The notes below the pieces were generated by a model. That model had not been told where the DNA came from. It ran no database searches and was given only the letters and a program-made list of their open reading frames with translations. DNA of 64,000 nt. Source: Candidatus Kapaibacterium sp. (GTDB taxonomy: Bacteria > Bacteroidota > Ignavibacteria > Kapaibacteriales > UBA2268). Shown here piece by piece: positions 1 to 11,245 of the stretch. The translations under genes were made by a program, and so were the position numbers. Each line of letters opens with the position of its first letter. The stretch's first letter is position 1. Location: contig JAPLFL010000040.1 of assembly GCA_026390695.1 (NCBI GenBank), positions 1 through 64,000 on the forward strand. Reading direction: 5' to 3'.

Positions 1-56
1 AGTGATTAATGTATAATGTTCTGAAAATCTCTCTTAAACCAAAGAAAAATCCCCCC

Positions 57-194
57 TTAAACCAAAGAAAATCCCCCCTGCCCCCCTTTTTCAAAGGGGG
101 GTTAGGAAGCAATTTTCTTATTCCCCCTTTGAAAAAGGGGGTTAGGACAGTAATTGTCTTACCCCCCTTTGAAAAAGGGGGGCAGGGGGGATTT
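57..194. repeat. G/C-run palindromic repeat cluster (family A)
   Basis: Three copies of a short palindrome of the form CCCCCTTTGAAAAAGGGGG, at about 72-106, 123-147 and 160-190, are linked by GTTAGG or GCAGGGGGG tails. Each can fold into a hairpin. A related copy lies at 25184-25260. The flanking bases up to 311 are AT-rich and hold no gene that I can support. This looks like a dispersed noncoding element of MITE or REP type. Confidence 0.7.
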
Positions 195-311
195 TCTGCT
201 GCTTTCTTCGTTAAAATTGGAAGATGTGGGGATTTTTATTAGGTTTATGTGTTCCCAAGCGGGAGCTTTGAAACAAGGAATTTTACTTATTTTATAATTT
301 TTTTTAAACTC

Positions 312-1394
312 TTATCCCGCCAATCCTTGATTCAGCATTTCGGAGCGCTCGGCAACCTGAAGATTTTCGATAACAGTTTCTAAATTTCCATCAACGATAT
401 CACGAAGTGAGTAGTTCTTGGCTTCACCTTCAAGCCTGTGATCGGTAACTCGGTTCTGTGGCCAGTTATAAGTTCGGATTTTTTCAGAACGATCTCCCGT
501 TTTAACCATAGATTTACGAGTTGAAGCAATTTCATCCTGCTGCTTTTTCAACTCCAGTTCATATAAGCGCGAACGCAGAACCTTCAGTGCTTTTTCTCTG
601 TTTTTGAGCTGAGAGCGCTCGTCCTGACATTGAACGACTAAGCCGGTGGGAATATGCACAAGCCTGACAGCCGTTTCAACTTTATTTACGTTCTGTCCAC
701 CCTTTCCACCGCTACGAAAAATGTCAATTCTTAAATCATCTTCCTTAATATCAATATCAACGGCTTCGGCTTCGGGTAAAACCGCAACCGTTGCAGCCGA
801 AGTATGAATTCTACCGTTAGCTTCGGTTTCGGGAACACGTTGGACACGGTGAACACCGCTTTCAAATTTCATTAATCCATAAACATCTTCGCCATTGAGC
901 GAAAAGACGATTTCTTTGAATCCGCCACGTTCAGATTCATTGAAATCAATTAATTCGACTTTAAAGTTACGTTTTTCAGCATATTTCTGGTACATTCGAT
1001 AAAGATCACCGACGAATATTCCGGCTTCATCACCGCCTGTTCCTGCCCTAATTTCAACAATTGAGTTTTTAGTATCATTCGGATCTTTGGGGATGAGAAG
1101 TATTTTCAGTGCATCATCGGTTTTGGCTAATTCATCATTTAAAAGATTTATATCATCATAAGCCATTTGCCGCAATTCAGGATCAATATCTGGTGTTTCG
1201 ATCATTTCTTTATTTGCCTGAATATCCGATTCAATTTTCAAATATAATTTTGCTTTTTCAACAATAGGCGACAAATTCTTTAATTCTCTCGAAACTTCTT
1301 TGAATTTTTGCATATCCAAAGCAATTTCAGGATCTTCCAGGCGAAGCTTCACTAACTCATATCGTTCAATAATTGATTCTAATTTTTCGGTCAT
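312..1394 (-). CDS. prfA: Peptide chain release factor 1
   Basis: RF1 reads UAA and UAG stop codons in the ribosomal A site and triggers hydrolysis of the peptidyl-tRNA. The 360-residue length is normal for the family. The GGQ catalytic tripeptide is at residues 232-234 in the context [12 protein letters not shown]. The stop-codon-reading PxT motif is PET at 188-190, not the SPF motif of RF2, which fixes the identity as RF1. An N-terminal helical domain precedes the core. The gene lies 13 bases downstream of the secreted protease gene on the same strand, so it may be co-transcribed with it, although the functions are unrelated. Nothing appears missing. Confidence 0.97.
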   Translation of the reverse strand: MTEKLESIIERYELVKLRLEDPEIALDMQKFKEVSRELKNLSPIVEKAKLYLKIESDIQANKEMIETPDIDPELRQMAYDDINLLNDELAKTDDALKILLIPKDPNDTKNSIVEIRAGTGGDEAGIFVGDLYRMYQKYAEKRNFKVELIDFNESERGGFKEIVFSLNGEDVYGLMKFESGVHRVQRVPETEANGRIHTSAATVAVLPEAEAVDIDIKEDDLRIDIFRSGGKGGQNVNKVETAVRLVHIPTGLVVQCQDERSQLKNREKALKVLRSRLYELELKKQQDEIASTRKSMVKTGDRSEKIRTYNWPQNRVTDHRLEGEAKNYSLRDIVDGNLETVIENLQVAERSEMLNQGLAG

Positions 1395-1407
1395 AAATCC
1401 CTGTTGA

Positions 1408-4400
1408 TTAATTACTAATTATCATATTTTTTATATAAATTTTTCCGTCAATATTAATTTTGAGGAAATAAACACCATTCGGATAATCTTTGCAGTTTAA
1501 CTCTATCTCTGCATTTGTTTGATAAAGAATACCATTGAAAATGGAATTAAGCAAAGTTCCAGTAACATCATAAAGCTCAATATTAGCTGGCAGATCATCG
1601 TTTAATTTCATTAGGATATACGCTTTTTCCGAAGATGGATTAGGATACACATTAATAATATTCTTTGCGCTTTCAGGATCTTCCACGCCAACAAACTTAG
1701 TTGCATTTCCTTTTAAAAACAATTCAGTAGTTTGATTACCAGGACTTGAAGCATCGCAATGAATTGTCAGTTTAGCAATTTTCTCACCAACGGTTTTTGG
1801 TCCAAACCGCAAACGTACGGATTTAGATTCACCTGCGGCAAGTAATGTAGCAGGTGGCTGAAAAAAGAAAAATTCGGAATCAAGAGCAGTTACAGGTTTA
1901 ATCTCAAATTGATCAATATTGAGATCAACATTTCCTGTATTCTGATATGAGAGATCGAAAGACTTTTTCACTGTTAACATAACATCACCAAATTTTATCG
2001 TATCAGTTTGATTGATTTTAATGGCTTTGTACTGATTTTTAGGAGCAGCATTAAATTGTAGGTATTCGACCGAAGGAGCCGATGCATTCCATATCTGAGT
2101 ATTTAATCCTGAAAAAACCAATGAACCGACATCTGCACCATTTGATCGCCTTGATAAAATCGGTATCCATGTTAATCCGACATCTTTAGTTCCATATACT
2201 TCTCCGCCACGGCAAAGTGCGACAATCATACCGCTGCTGTCAAGCGGAGACAGCATGACCGGATATAATCCGTTTTTAGCGAAAAAGTCAAGTCCGGTTT
2301 GCCAGTTATTTCCAGCATCGGTTGTTGAAGCAATGTATCGTGGAGAATTTTTAACTTGCATACTTGCGGTATAAATAGCAATCCCGTTCATATCATCAAA
2401 CATTGAAACATGAGTAATAATATTTGAGGCTTTAATATTAGATACTTTCCAATTCGCTCCCGAATTTGTTGTAAAGTAGATATTTCCAGCTGAAGTTCCG
2501 AAATATCCGTTTGTACCACGCCAGCATCCACATCCGGCATAACCTGTTTCGTTAGGATCGGGACTGATTGCCATTGATACAGCAGACCATGAAGTGCCAC
2601 CATTTGTGGTTTTACCGATTCCCCATTTGTTATTTACAGGATCACCAAAGAAAAATCCATTATTTGCATCAGCAAAATAAATTGTATTTACAAAATTTGT
2701 AATACCACTTACATCACTACCTGACCATGAAGAACCGGCATTAACTGTTTTGAAAATTTTTGCTTTACCGTTTGAGGGTCCTGATCCTCCGAACATTGTT
2801 TGAGCGTTTTGGGCGTAAATACAATAGAGCTGATCGGTATTTGTTTGTTTTACAGGATTAGCAGTATTTGTATAAAGCACAGGCCCGATATATTGCATTG
2901 CACCAATGGCTGCAAAATTACTGTAATTATATGCATGAGCACCTAACCACTGGACAGTATAAGTCTGTGGGATATTGCTGACAGTTGTCAGAACGTTGTT
3001 TGATGTCACTGAAATTGGAATTTGCAGCATTTGATAATCAACATAACCTCCGTCAGCTTCATATTTAATTAAAATATTGCCCCAACCCTTGTACCAAGGA
3101 TTGGATTGCTGCTTCAGAGTTATATATATATTCATCTCTTTCTGTCCGTCAGACATTAATGTACCGGCAGCCAAAGCTGAAGGAGTAACCGAGAAGAAAC
3201 TATCAATAGGTATTATAGTCATTTTAAGATTGGTAGCTGTACCAAGATAATTATTAAATGTCAAAATATTTCTATGTGTCTGATAATCTGTTAAAGTGGC
3301 ACCGCCATCCATATCAGTTTTGATAATTTCAATTCCCGGGCACACATTATTTGGAAACATAGGATTGTTATAAGAAACAGCTTTATAAGCATTGACTCTT
3401 CCAAAAAATAAAGGTCTTTGATCTTGATTTGAGACAAGAACGTTATCAACGGTGCTGCGAAGTTGATGTATAATTTGTTTGGGAGTCCATGTTTTATGCA
3501 CACATTTAACTAAAGCGGCTACTCCTGCTGCAACTGGCGAAGACATAGAAGTTCCGTCCATGTTTCCATAATTATTATTCGGTAAAGTTGATAAAATTCC
3601 TTGTCCGGGAGCATAAACATCACACTTATATCCCCAATTTGAGAAACTTGCAACTTTATCACTTGATGTTGAAGCACCAACGCACAGCACACCATCGTAA
3701 CATGCGGGGAATGTATTATAGCTGTCAATTTCATCTGAATCATTGCCCGCAGAAACGACAATAACTGATCCCATAGCTACAACCTGATGGATCAGATCCT
3801 GTTCGGCAGGAGAACTTCCTGCGCCACCCCAACTGCAATTAATAATGTCAGCTTTTAATTTTGCTGCATATAATATTCCCTCATATCCACGAAATATTGA
3901 AGATATTAATTGCTCTGATGCACATTTAACCGGTAATATAGAACAAGAAAACCCCGGTGATGCAATCCCAATAGAATTATTGGTAACTGCACATGCGCAT
4001 CCAGCGGTATGAGTACCATGCTCTAAACTTGCCGTTGTCGGTTTCGGGTCGTTATCTTCTTTATAAGTTCCGGCACTTACCTCGTTGCCGGAAACATTAC
4101 CTACAAAATCCCAACCATTGACATCATCAATTTTTCCGTTTTTATCATCATCAATTCCATTATTGGGAATTTCTCCCGGATTTGTCCATATTGCTGCTTT
4201 CAAATCCTGATGATCAGTAAAAGTGCCCCCATCAATAATAGCTACTACAACTGATTTATCACCGGATGTAACATCCCATGCTTTTGCACACTGCATCACC
4301 TTCAGAGCATATTGAGCAGCCGGACTGTACTTAGGATCGTTTGGTGTGAAATCATGCATTTTTCTTACATAAACCGGACAAGCATATTCAATCTCAGGAT

Positions 4401-4869
4401 TCTGCATCAATTCTTTTGCCATCTGATATGGATCGACATCGGAACTATAATGAACTTCATATATCCTTCCAATACCGAAAGCATCATTAGATTCTTCGGT
4501 TTCATTTTTATTCTCGAAAGGGGCAGAGATTTTCTCTATACCATAATCAAAAAAAGCAGATTGAAGGGAATTATTTGCAAATCCCTTTTTATCTTTATTG
4601 ATTTTCATGGATTGTTTGGTTTTAACATGCAGTGTCTTGCTGACAATAAACTCAGGTGCAACGCGGCGGATTTCAATTGTTTGAGCTGCAACATAACCAC
4701 CATTGACAGTATATTTTTCCGGCATCTGAACTTTATATTCAATCGGAGATGTATTCTGATTAAAATTTTTAATATTGTTGGGTTGCGGATTTACTGCAAA
4801 TGGCATAGCTGCTTCAGCTATTGCGAAACATAACAAACCCAGTACGGAAAGGAGTAGATATTTTTTCAT
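1408..4869 (-). CDS. Secreted subtilisin-family (S8) protease with T9SS sorting domain
   Basis: This 1153-residue exported serine protease starts with a signal peptide (about residues 1-20, hydrophobic core [16 protein letters not shown]). A pro-region follows, then an S8 catalytic domain with Asp213 (IIDGG), His284 (HGTHTAG), oxyanion Asn376 (SAGND) and Ser441 (GTSMSSP). All catalytic residues are present. The middle (about 640-960) has repeated WxxS and TTNGGTSW-like Asp-box units resembling BNR/YCF48 propeller repeats. Next is an ASH or choice-of-anchor-D-like beta domain (about 980-1070). The end is a T9SS type A sorting domain with YPNPS and NGVYFLKI. The likely fate is export by Sec, then T9SS transport to the surface with loss of the tail. 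It lies 17 bases after the lipoprotein gene and probably shares its transcript. Confidence 0.93.
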   Translation of the reverse strand: MKKYLLLSVLGLLCFAIAEAAMPFAVNPQPNNIKNFNQNTSPIEYKVQMPEKYTVNGGYVAAQTIEIRRVAPEFIVSKTLHVKTKQSMKINKDKKGFANNSLQSAFFDYGIEKISAPFENKNETEESNDAFGIGRIYEVHYSSDVDPYQMAKELMQNPEIEYACPVYVRKMHDFTPNDPKYSPAAQYALKVMQCAKAWDVTSGDKSVVVAIIDGGTFTDHQDLKAAIWTNPGEIPNNGIDDDKNGKIDDVNGWDFVGNVSGNEVSAGTYKEDNDPKPTTASLEHGTHTAGCACAVTNNSIGIASPGFSCSILPVKCASEQLISSIFRGYEGILYAAKLKADIINCSWGGAGSSPAEQDLIHQVVAMGSVIVVSAGNDSDEIDSYNTFPACYDGVLCVGASTSSDKVASFSNWGYKCDVYAPGQGILSTLPNNNYGNMDGTSMSSPVAAGVAALVKCVHKTWTPKQIIHQLRSTVDNVLVSNQDQRPLFFGRVNAYKAVSYNNPMFPNNVCPGIEIIKTDMDGGATLTDYQTHRNILTFNNYLGTATNLKMTIIPIDSFFSVTPSALAAGTLMSDGQKEMNIYITLKQQSNPWYKGWGNILIKYEADGGYVDYQMLQIPISVTSNNVLTTVSNIPQTYTVQWLGAHAYNYSNFAAIGAMQYIGPVLYTNTANPVKQTNTDQLYCIYAQNAQTMFGGSGPSNGKAKIFKTVNAGSSWSGSDVSGITNFVNTIYFADANNGFFFGDPVNNKWGIGKTTNGGTSWSAVSMAISPDPNETGYAGCGCWRGTNGYFGTSAGNIYFTTNSGANWKVSNIKASNIITHVSMFDDMNGIAIYTASMQVKNSPRYIASTTDAGNNWQTGLDFFAKNGLYPVMLSPLDSSGMIVALCRGGEVYGTKDVGLTWIPILSRRSNGADVGSLVFSGLNTQIWNASAPSVEYLQFNAAPKNQYKAIKINQTDTIKFGDVMLTVKKSFDLSYQNTGNVDLNIDQFEIKPVTALDSEFFFFQPPATLLAAGESKSVRLRFGPKTVGEKIAKLTIHCDASSPGNQTTELFLKGNATKFVGVEDPESAKNIINVYPNPSSEKAYILMKLNDDLPANIELYDVTGTLLNSIFNGILYQTNAEIELNCKDYPNGVYFLKINIDGKIYIKNMIISN

Positions 4870-4886
4870 ATATGTCTTAAAATTGG

Positions 4887-6830
4887 TTAATATTCTTGTT
4901 GGACAATAGCACCGCAGTTTTTGGTGGGGTCTCCAGTAAAAATTATTGAATAATTCTTACCTAATAGCAGATTGACATTGGATACATGAAGGTAAATTTT
5001 GGTACTATCTTTGGGATTCAAATAGACAAAACCTAAGCGTTTTTCAGAAGGATAAGTATTCAAATTACCGACTGACCCATAGCCAATGGTATCACGGAAT
5101 AAAATACTGTTATTCTGATCAATTGTATTTATTACTACAGGATCGACCAATGGACACGCGTTCATTAAGCGATAAATTGTGTTTGATCCGGTTGCTCCTA
5201 AGGGGGGATTAATTACCGGAAATGTTTTTATTTTTGTTCCGTCGGAAGAGGCAATCAGAAGAAGTCTTTGAGCAAAATTTACATTGCTATTATTAACAAC
5301 CCCATTAATAGAAACAGATTGAGAGCCATCTTCTAATACTGTAGTAAGTTGTGAGGCATAATATAATTTGATATTATTTAAAATTGGATTTGAAGTTACG
5401 TTTACAAACTGATCAGAATTATTAACCCCATTTATAATTTCTGCAAATACCCCATTTTTTTCAGACTGAAAAGCTGATTCAGGCTGATTATCTTCATCAA
5501 TAACAGTAAGTTTTGCATTTCCATTATCATCATCGGAAACAACAATGAAATATGATTTATTAGGCTCAATTTTAGTAAGAGAGCAAACATACAATGAGCT
5601 TGGTTCATAACCGGTAAACAAGCACAAGGGCAGTGTTTGAACTGATCCAGGATCTATAGCCACCGGACTTGATACATCGCCGAATTCAACTCTTTTACCA
5701 AGAACTTCTGCCGCAATAAATGATGATGCATTTGAAGGATCGTTCCTTGCTCCGGTCGATAAATTAACAGTTGGATGGCTCTTCGAGCCATTTACAACTC
5801 TGATCAATGCTTTTCCGTTCCATGGATAATAGAAAGTCTTTTTTTCAGCCATTATCACATTTGTTGAATCAAAAACGAAAACATTGTATTGTTTACTTGT
5901 AGTGAAATTTTTAAAATGCTTTGAGAAAGTTGAAGAATTTGCAGTGAAATAAACTTCATCCGATGATGATGGGTTGCAGACTGACATAGAAAGATTGCCT
6001 TTTGATTCCATTGAATTTACATTTGCATTCAATCCGTTTGAATAATTGACTGCAACAGGCGATTTTGAAAAATTCAGAATACGTAATTTACAACTATTAT
6101 CAGTATTAAGCTGTGGCTCCTGTAGGGTTTGAGTCAGTAGATTGAATAGTTTGACCTGACTAACTCCAGCATCGGAATAAGCAATCAGAACATATTGCTG
6201 TTGTGCCTTAATCTCAAGCTGATAAATTCCAACGAGTACATTTCCAGAAGATGTTTGTTTAACAAGCGAATAACTATTTGTTTGTCCGGCAAGCGACGCT
6301 GAGACCAGATAATTACCGGGTTTTTCTCCTAATTTTTTTCCCGCAGTAATGAGATTTCCGTTCGAACATCCTTCGTATAGTGAATATGTTGATGAGGGAT
6401 CGGCATTGAACAAACCAATGAAAGATTGATTCGGGTTATCAGTAAGCATGGAAGTAGATGAAACCGGAACAATCATGTCAGGTATTGTACTACTGCTTGG
6501 AGATGGGATAGCAAAATAGGTATAAGTTAAATTTTTCGAGAATTTTTGAAAAATGGTATCACTTGTGGGTTTATCAATATTCATACCGATATAAATGTGG
6601 GCTGAGTCATATTTAGGGTGGAAAATATTTGAATTTGAAGCAAAAGGAATGGCTCCGGAATTCAGTTGCTTTGCCAAAAACAAGGTTCGCGGATTCGGAT
6701 CGGAAATGAAATTCAAAAAAGATATAGCTATATGAGGGCCTTGAGACGGTGGATTGACTAAATTCATATCCTCCTTTATACAAGAGATAAGGCTTATTAG
6801 TAGAGCAATTAATATATATCTTTTTTTCAA
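4887..6830 (-). CDS. Exported lipoprotein with repeated DUF4397-like beta domains
   Basis: The 647-residue product starts with a lipoprotein signal; the lipobox LISC places the lipidated cysteine at residue 17. The rest resembles repeated beta-sandwich units. Similar segments begin with phrases such as LRILNFSKS, IRVVNGSKS and EIINGVNNSD and end in TSKQYNVFV or NKSYFIVV. This pattern recalls DUF4397, but the match is by eye and tentative. I see no catalytic motif. The gene is flanked by the DUF1501 gene upstream (125-base gap) and the secreted protease downstream (17-base gap), so it is probably part of a secreted or envelope gene cluster. Its role is unknown; carbohydrate or protein binding is possible. 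Confidence 0.7.
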   Translation of the reverse strand: MKKRYILIALLISLISCIKEDMNLVNPPSQGPHIAISFLNFISDPNPRTLFLAKQLNSGAIPFASNSNIFHPKYDSAHIYIGMNIDKPTSDTIFQKFSKNLTYTYFAIPSPSSSTIPDMIVPVSSTSMLTDNPNQSFIGLFNADPSSTYSLYEGCSNGNLITAGKKLGEKPGNYLVSASLAGQTNSYSLVKQTSSGNVLVGIYQLEIKAQQQYVLIAYSDAGVSQVKLFNLLTQTLQEPQLNTDNSCKLRILNFSKSPVAVNYSNGLNANVNSMESKGNLSMSVCNPSSSDEVYFTANSSTFSKHFKNFTTSKQYNVFVFDSTNVIMAEKKTFYYPWNGKALIRVVNGSKSHPTVNLSTGARNDPSNASSFIAAEVLGKRVEFGDVSSPVAIDPGSVQTLPLCLFTGYEPSSLYVCSLTKIEPNKSYFIVVSDDDNGNAKLTVIDEDNQPESAFQSEKNGVFAEIINGVNNSDQFVNVTSNPILNNIKLYYASQLTTVLEDGSQSVSINGVVNNSNVNFAQRLLLIASSDGTKIKTFPVINPPLGATGSNTIYRLMNACPLVDPVVINTIDQNNSILFRDTIGYGSVGNLNTYPSEKRLGFVYLNPKDSTKIYLHVSNVNLLLGKNYSIIFTGDPTKNCGAIVQQEY

Positions 6831-6955
6831 TGAAGCTTCCGTAAAAATAAAGTAATTAGTTAAGACGATTATAATAGAAATTAAGTGTTAGTTTGCCATT
6901 GAGTGATTATTTGTTTTTCACACAGTCTTATTAAATCTAATCCAATTATTTCTTT

Positions 6956-8542
6956 CTATTTACAAATAACAAATCCTTCAGTAAATCGCTGTCCGTCAGC
7001 TTCTACAGAGCATATATAGGTACCGGCAGAATCAATTATAAATGGAATTTGATAATAACCGGCATTCATAAATGTATTCGTTATTTCCAAAACTTTAGCT
7101 CCAATTACTGAATGTATAGAAATTCTGACCTGACAGGCTGTTTTCAATTCAAATTTAAGATTACAAGCTCCTTCCGAAGGATTGGGGCCGATTGACAGAT
7201 TTTTACCATTAAATTGAGATATGTTTTCGTAAACGCCGATTGGCTTGGGTTTGATAACTCCTATGGGTAAAAATTCATTACCGAAAACTTGTTTTGATTC
7301 ATCTGCTGTGGCTCCGAACCATGTTTCCATTATATCGGTGTAAGTTTTACGATAATCGAACTGAATGCCGACATTTCCATTGGAATCCAGACCAGAACTT
7401 AAATTTGGAGGATTCCCGTGATAACCAGCAATTACGTTTGTTCCAAATACGAATTGAACTGAAGAAGCACCGTGATCAGTGCCACTATTGCTATTTTCAT
7501 AAGCACGACGTCCGAATTCGGATATTGTCATTCCAATAACTTTTTTATCATAACCCAATTGGACAGCATCATCGGTAAATTCACAAATTGCAGTTGCAAG
7601 CTGATTAAGCAAGTTCGGGTGCTGACCACTGTGTGAAGGCGACATTTGGTTGACATGTGTATCGAAATTACCGAGCCGAACGTAATAAACTTTGGTACTT
7701 AGACCACCAGCAATTAATTGTGAAATAAATTTGAATTTTTGTGAAAAGCCGCTTGAATAGTTAGCTTTGATTTTATTTTTCCCTTTATCATAAGCTTTCT
7801 TTACTGCTGCCGAATAAAGCTTGCTTTGCTTTGCTTGTATATTAAGGAAATTAATTTCGTTCAAAAAATTATCGGTTCCGGGCATGGTGGGTAAAGGATT
7901 AGCGAATCCCTGACCAAGCTGATAAAATTTATCCGCATCCTGAACCGCTATTCCCATATCTGCAAATGTACTCTTAAAAAGTAGCGGAACATCGCCGCTA
8001 ACAGAGATTGCAAGCGGTTCAGCAGGCATTTCAACTGGAAAAGTCGGAAGAAGGGATGAAAAATAACGTCCCAACCAACCATCTAATATTTTCTGTTTGG
8101 GATCTGAGCTAACTAAGCCGCTATGCCAGAATTCAGAAGACCTACAATGCGACAAATCCTGATTATCATATCCAATACCTTCGATAATTGCTAAACGATC
8201 TTCTTCCAAAAGTTTCATCATTCCGTTTTTTGGGCTAATATTATCTACCAAGGCGGGGTTAAGGAATAAATCACTTGTACCGAATTGTTTTGCAAGATTT
8301 TTAGGATAATTAATATTCGGTCTTAAAGTGTAATAATTTGGGTTATTGACGGGAATTATTGTGTTCAAGCCATCATTGCCGCCAATCAGTTCAATAATAA
8401 TTAATATCTTATCATCTTCAAATCCTTGAATTGACCTGATTGGTTTTAAATCAATAATATCTTTCCCTTTGGAGAGGTATGGGGACATCAATGCTCCTGC
8501 AGCAACAGCAGCAGACGCTTTTAAAAATTTTCTTCGTTCCAT
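6956..8542 (-). CDS. DUF1501 family exported protein with T9SS sorting domain
   Basis: DUF1501 proteins are exported members of the sulfatase/alkaline-phosphatase-like superfamily, almost always paired with DUF1800 proteins; their reaction is unknown. The start chosen is the ATG at 8542, where GGGAGA sits about six bases upstream. An in-frame ATG 18 bases earlier overlaps the upstream gene's stop. The N-terminus ERRKFLKASAAVAAGALMS is a Tat-like signal, although RR is followed by KFLK. Family hallmarks are GGNDGLNTIIP near the start, then NFDTH and SEFGRRAYEN...GTDHG. The C-terminus has a T9SS type A tail (GPNPSEG ... AGTYICSVEADG), which suggests surface delivery. It begins 11 bases after the DUF1800 stop. 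Confidence 0.9.
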   Translation of the reverse strand: MERRKFLKASAAVAAGALMSPYLSKGKDIIDLKPIRSIQGFEDDKILIIIELIGGNDGLNTIIPVNNPNYYTLRPNINYPKNLAKQFGTSDLFLNPALVDNISPKNGMMKLLEEDRLAIIEGIGYDNQDLSHCRSSEFWHSGLVSSDPKQKILDGWLGRYFSSLLPTFPVEMPAEPLAISVSGDVPLLFKSTFADMGIAVQDADKFYQLGQGFANPLPTMPGTDNFLNEINFLNIQAKQSKLYSAAVKKAYDKGKNKIKANYSSGFSQKFKFISQLIAGGLSTKVYYVRLGNFDTHVNQMSPSHSGQHPNLLNQLATAICEFTDDAVQLGYDKKVIGMTISEFGRRAYENSNSGTDHGASSVQFVFGTNVIAGYHGNPPNLSSGLDSNGNVGIQFDYRKTYTDIMETWFGATADESKQVFGNEFLPIGVIKPKPIGVYENISQFNGKNLSIGPNPSEGACNLKFELKTACQVRISIHSVIGAKVLEITNTFMNAGYYQIPFIIDSAGTYICSVEADGQRFTEGFVICK

Positions 8543-8553
8543 ATTTTCTCCCA

Positions 8554-10155
8554 TTAACATAATTGGTAATCAGGTTCGCAAATAATTGCCATAAGTAATG
8601 CTTTAATAGCCCTTGAAGCAGCCGATGAAAAACTACTAATTTCTCCAGACCAGCCCGATTCGGAAAATCCACCAGCCGATAACATCAATGTTTTATAGGA
8701 ATCAAGCCGTGACTGCTCGATTTGTTTGGGTAAGAACATTTCTGCCAGATACGATATAGCCTCTACTAAAACTGTCTGCTTTGTACATTTGCTCAGCAAG
8801 GCAATCAATCCAATATCATCTACTTGATTGAGCATAGCTTTTGCATGCAAAATTCTTAAAGGATATGTTTTACTATTTATCCATGAATGATATTTCAACC
8901 AACCACCAGTATTTTGAGGATTATATAGAACCTGCTCAAGATCAGCCATTGCAGTTTGAGCTGCAGGATAATTAATGCCCAAATTCCGCTGTAGTCCGAT
9001 AATAAAATCAACCGGAGTTTTTACTTGTATTCCTATATTTACAGGGTCGTAAAAATAAGCACTTGACAATAAGGTACGAAGTAAAAACTGCATATCAAAT
9101 TTGGCTATAGGATTAGGTTTTGCATTAGGATCACCATTTAAAAATTTATCGGCAAGTTGGCTGATAATATTGTCATCTGTTCCGTTTGGTGAACTATAAA
9201 CAAAAAATTTGAATGCTTTTTCAGCTATAAAAGAAGCTATAGCTGTACCTTGGTTATTAAACAGAGTATCAACAAGTTTATAAACTTCTAATGTTTTTGC
9301 TTCATTTTCTGTTTTAATATCCTTAGAAAAAGTTACTCCCATAAAAGTTTTTTCACTTGTATCGTGATCCGAGGGAGAAAAATAATTTTCTAAATATCCA
9401 TTGGGGTGCAACTGCTGATCGAAAGCAGCGATTCTCCAACCTGATAAAATTTTTGCAGATTCTCTAACGTCTTGCTGAGAATAGTTCCCAATGCCGAGAG
9501 TATCAAGTTCCATTAATTCACGTGAAAAGTTCTCGTTGGGAGCGGGTTTAGAACTATAATTCAAACTCTGATATAATAACATTGCTCCGTCTAAGGTCAT
9601 ATCTTTAACAATTTGATTATAAGATCCAAGCCGGTCTGCTCTTAAAGTTTGATTATTCCTATATAAAAGAGCCGGAGGAATAAGTGCCACAGTGTCATAA
9701 TTATAAGCAACACACCAAATTGAATGCAGAAATAAAGTTAGTTTTTCACGAACGGATTTATCCTCAGTGACCATCATTTTAAGCCACCAATCAATCAATT
9801 GGTTGTACCTGGTATTTAAAACAGCTTCTATTTGATAGCGAATATCATCGGAAGCCGCAGTGAGTGGGTCAGCCAGAGGAATATTAATCCAATTACCTGG
9901 AGAAATTGACTCTTTATCACTAAATTTATCGAAAAGTATGGTGACAGCGTTATTTGCGGTTTGACCAACAATTTTAGATAATAAGAATTCACTTGGTCCA
10001 AAGCCGAGCCTACGCAACAAATGCATTGCTTTGCTTCTGTCAAGAGTGCCGCTTAATGGCTCCAATCCTGACTGAATGGCTGGTCGCTTATCAATTGGCT
10101 CAGTTTCACTAATTGGGTTGTTTCCTAAGATACCTATGAATTCTCTTCTATCCAT
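8554..10155 (-). CDS. DUF1800 family protein
   Basis: DUF1800 proteins are large helical proteins of unknown biochemical role that co-occur with DUF1501 partners. The start chosen is the ATG at 10155 (MDRREFIGILG), preceded by TTGGAG about five bases upstream; a longer reading from 10185 has no such site. The sequence shows the family hallmarks: HLLRRLGFGPS near the N-terminus, FLHSIWC in the middle, and NFSRELMELDTLGIG followed by YSQQDVRESAKILSGW. The 533-residue length is normal. I see no T9SS tail and no classical signal peptide, apart from a possible twin-arginine start (MDRREF). It is the first gene of the leftward cluster. Confidence 0.9.
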   Translation of the reverse strand: MDRREFIGILGNNPISETEPIDKRPAIQSGLEPLSGTLDRSKAMHLLRRLGFGPSEFLLSKIVGQTANNAVTILFDKFSDKESISPGNWINIPLADPLTAASDDIRYQIEAVLNTRYNQLIDWWLKMMVTEDKSVREKLTLFLHSIWCVAYNYDTVALIPPALLYRNNQTLRADRLGSYNQIVKDMTLDGAMLLYQSLNYSSKPAPNENFSRELMELDTLGIGNYSQQDVRESAKILSGWRIAAFDQQLHPNGYLENYFSPSDHDTSEKTFMGVTFSKDIKTENEAKTLEVYKLVDTLFNNQGTAIASFIAEKAFKFFVYSSPNGTDDNIISQLADKFLNGDPNAKPNPIAKFDMQFLLRTLLSSAYFYDPVNIGIQVKTPVDFIIGLQRNLGINYPAAQTAMADLEQVLYNPQNTGGWLKYHSWINSKTYPLRILHAKAMLNQVDDIGLIALLSKCTKQTVLVEAISYLAEMFLPKQIEQSRLDSYKTLMLSAGGFSESGWSGEISSFSSAASRAIKALLMAIICEPDYQLC

Positions 10156-10342
10156 CTGAACTCCAAAAATTAGAAATAACAACAATAATGAAAAATTTAT
10201 TTATTCAAATATCTAAAATAATAAGATTTAGACTAATGTAATAATATAATAATTGTTACAATTTACATTATTTATAAATAATTTTTGATTTTTAGCAAGT
10301 TTAAAAGTATTTTAGTTTTTTTACAATTACGGGAATTAAAAA

Positions 10343-11245
10343 ATGGAAGAAACTTTTTTTTCGCTTAAAGAAGCATTAATAAATCCTGCAGCGGTTAAAA
10401 GACTGGATCTGCACTCAAATAAACTGACTGAGTTTCCTGAAGAAATTTGCACACTTGAAAATCTTGAAGAACTCGCATTAATGAATAATAAAATCAAAAC
10501 AATTCCTGACAATATCTCCTCGCTGAAAAACCTTAAAAGGCTAGACCTGAGCGGCAATGAGCTTGATACAATTTCTGACGGAATCTGTGGTTTACAAAAT
10601 CTTGAAGTTTTAATTGTCAGCTGGAATAATTTAAGTGAAATCCCTGAAAGTATAGGTCAGCTCACTGGTCTCATGTATTTTAGTTTAAGTAATAATAAAA
10701 TTGTCAAATTACCTGAAAGTTTTTCAAAATTAACAAATTTAAAAGAACTTGTGTTATCCGAAAATAAGATTGACTCGCTTCCTTCGGGCATTGGGAACTT
10801 AGTGAATTTAATAAAGTTCAGGTCTGACTGCAATGTTATTTCACAATTGCCGGATTCTATTTGTGACCTGATGAGTCTTGAAAAACTGGAATTAAGTGAA
10901 AATTCTTTATCATCGCTACCTGAGAACTTTGGCAATCTTTCTAATCTTAGGAAATTAAGACTGTCAAAAAATAGTCTGACTGCACTTCCTGATAGTTTTT
11001 GTAATCTTGGTAAATTAACAAAATTATTATTGTTTGAAAATGATTTAAAATCCTTACCAACTGCATTTGGTCAGCTTTCTTCTCTTGAACGACTTGATTT
11101 GAGTTATAATGCTCTTGAAGAATTACCATCAGGTATTACTAATCTGAAATCTCTGAATCAGTTCGATTTGACAAAAAATTCAATCAATAAAAAAAGTATT
11201 TCTGAAATTCAAAAGCAAATAAAAGGTGTAAAAATAGAATTTTAA
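10343..11245 (+). CDS. Leucine-rich repeat protein, 12 exact 23-residue repeats
   Basis: After an 18-residue cap, the whole 300-residue protein is leucine-rich repeats of the form LxxLxLxxNxLxxLPxxIxxL. I count 12 units, each exactly 23 residues apart from the last, which runs into a short C-terminal cap. There is no signal peptide, membrane segment or attached catalytic domain, so a cytoplasmic protein-binding scaffold is the likely role. The partner is unknown. The stop codon abuts the stop of dnaB on the other strand with no base between them. Upstream is an AT-rich 187-base gap shared with the divergent DUF1800 gene. Confidence 0.9.
   Translation: MEETFFSLKEALINPAAVKRLDLHSNKLTEFPEEICTLENLEELALMNNKIKTIPDNISSLKNLKRLDLSGNELDTISDGICGLQNLEVLIVSWNNLSEIPESIGQLTGLMYFSLSNNKIVKLPESFSKLTNLKELVLSENKIDSLPSGIGNLVNLIKFRSDCNVISQLPDSICDLMSLEKLELSENSLSSLPENFGNLSNLRKLRLSKNSLTALPDSFCNLGKLTKLLLFENDLKSLPTAFGQLSSLERLDLSYNALEELPSGITNLKSLNQFDLTKNSINKKSISEIQKQIKGVKIEF

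Noticed and set aside
9-242. A 77-codon rightward frame at the left edge
   Set aside because: It runs through the family A repeats and gives proline/glycine-rich low-complexity sequence; there is no start signal.
4312-4833. A 173-codon frame opposite the secreted protease
   Set aside because: It is the antisense shadow of a well-supported protease gene with an intact signal peptide and catalytic triad.
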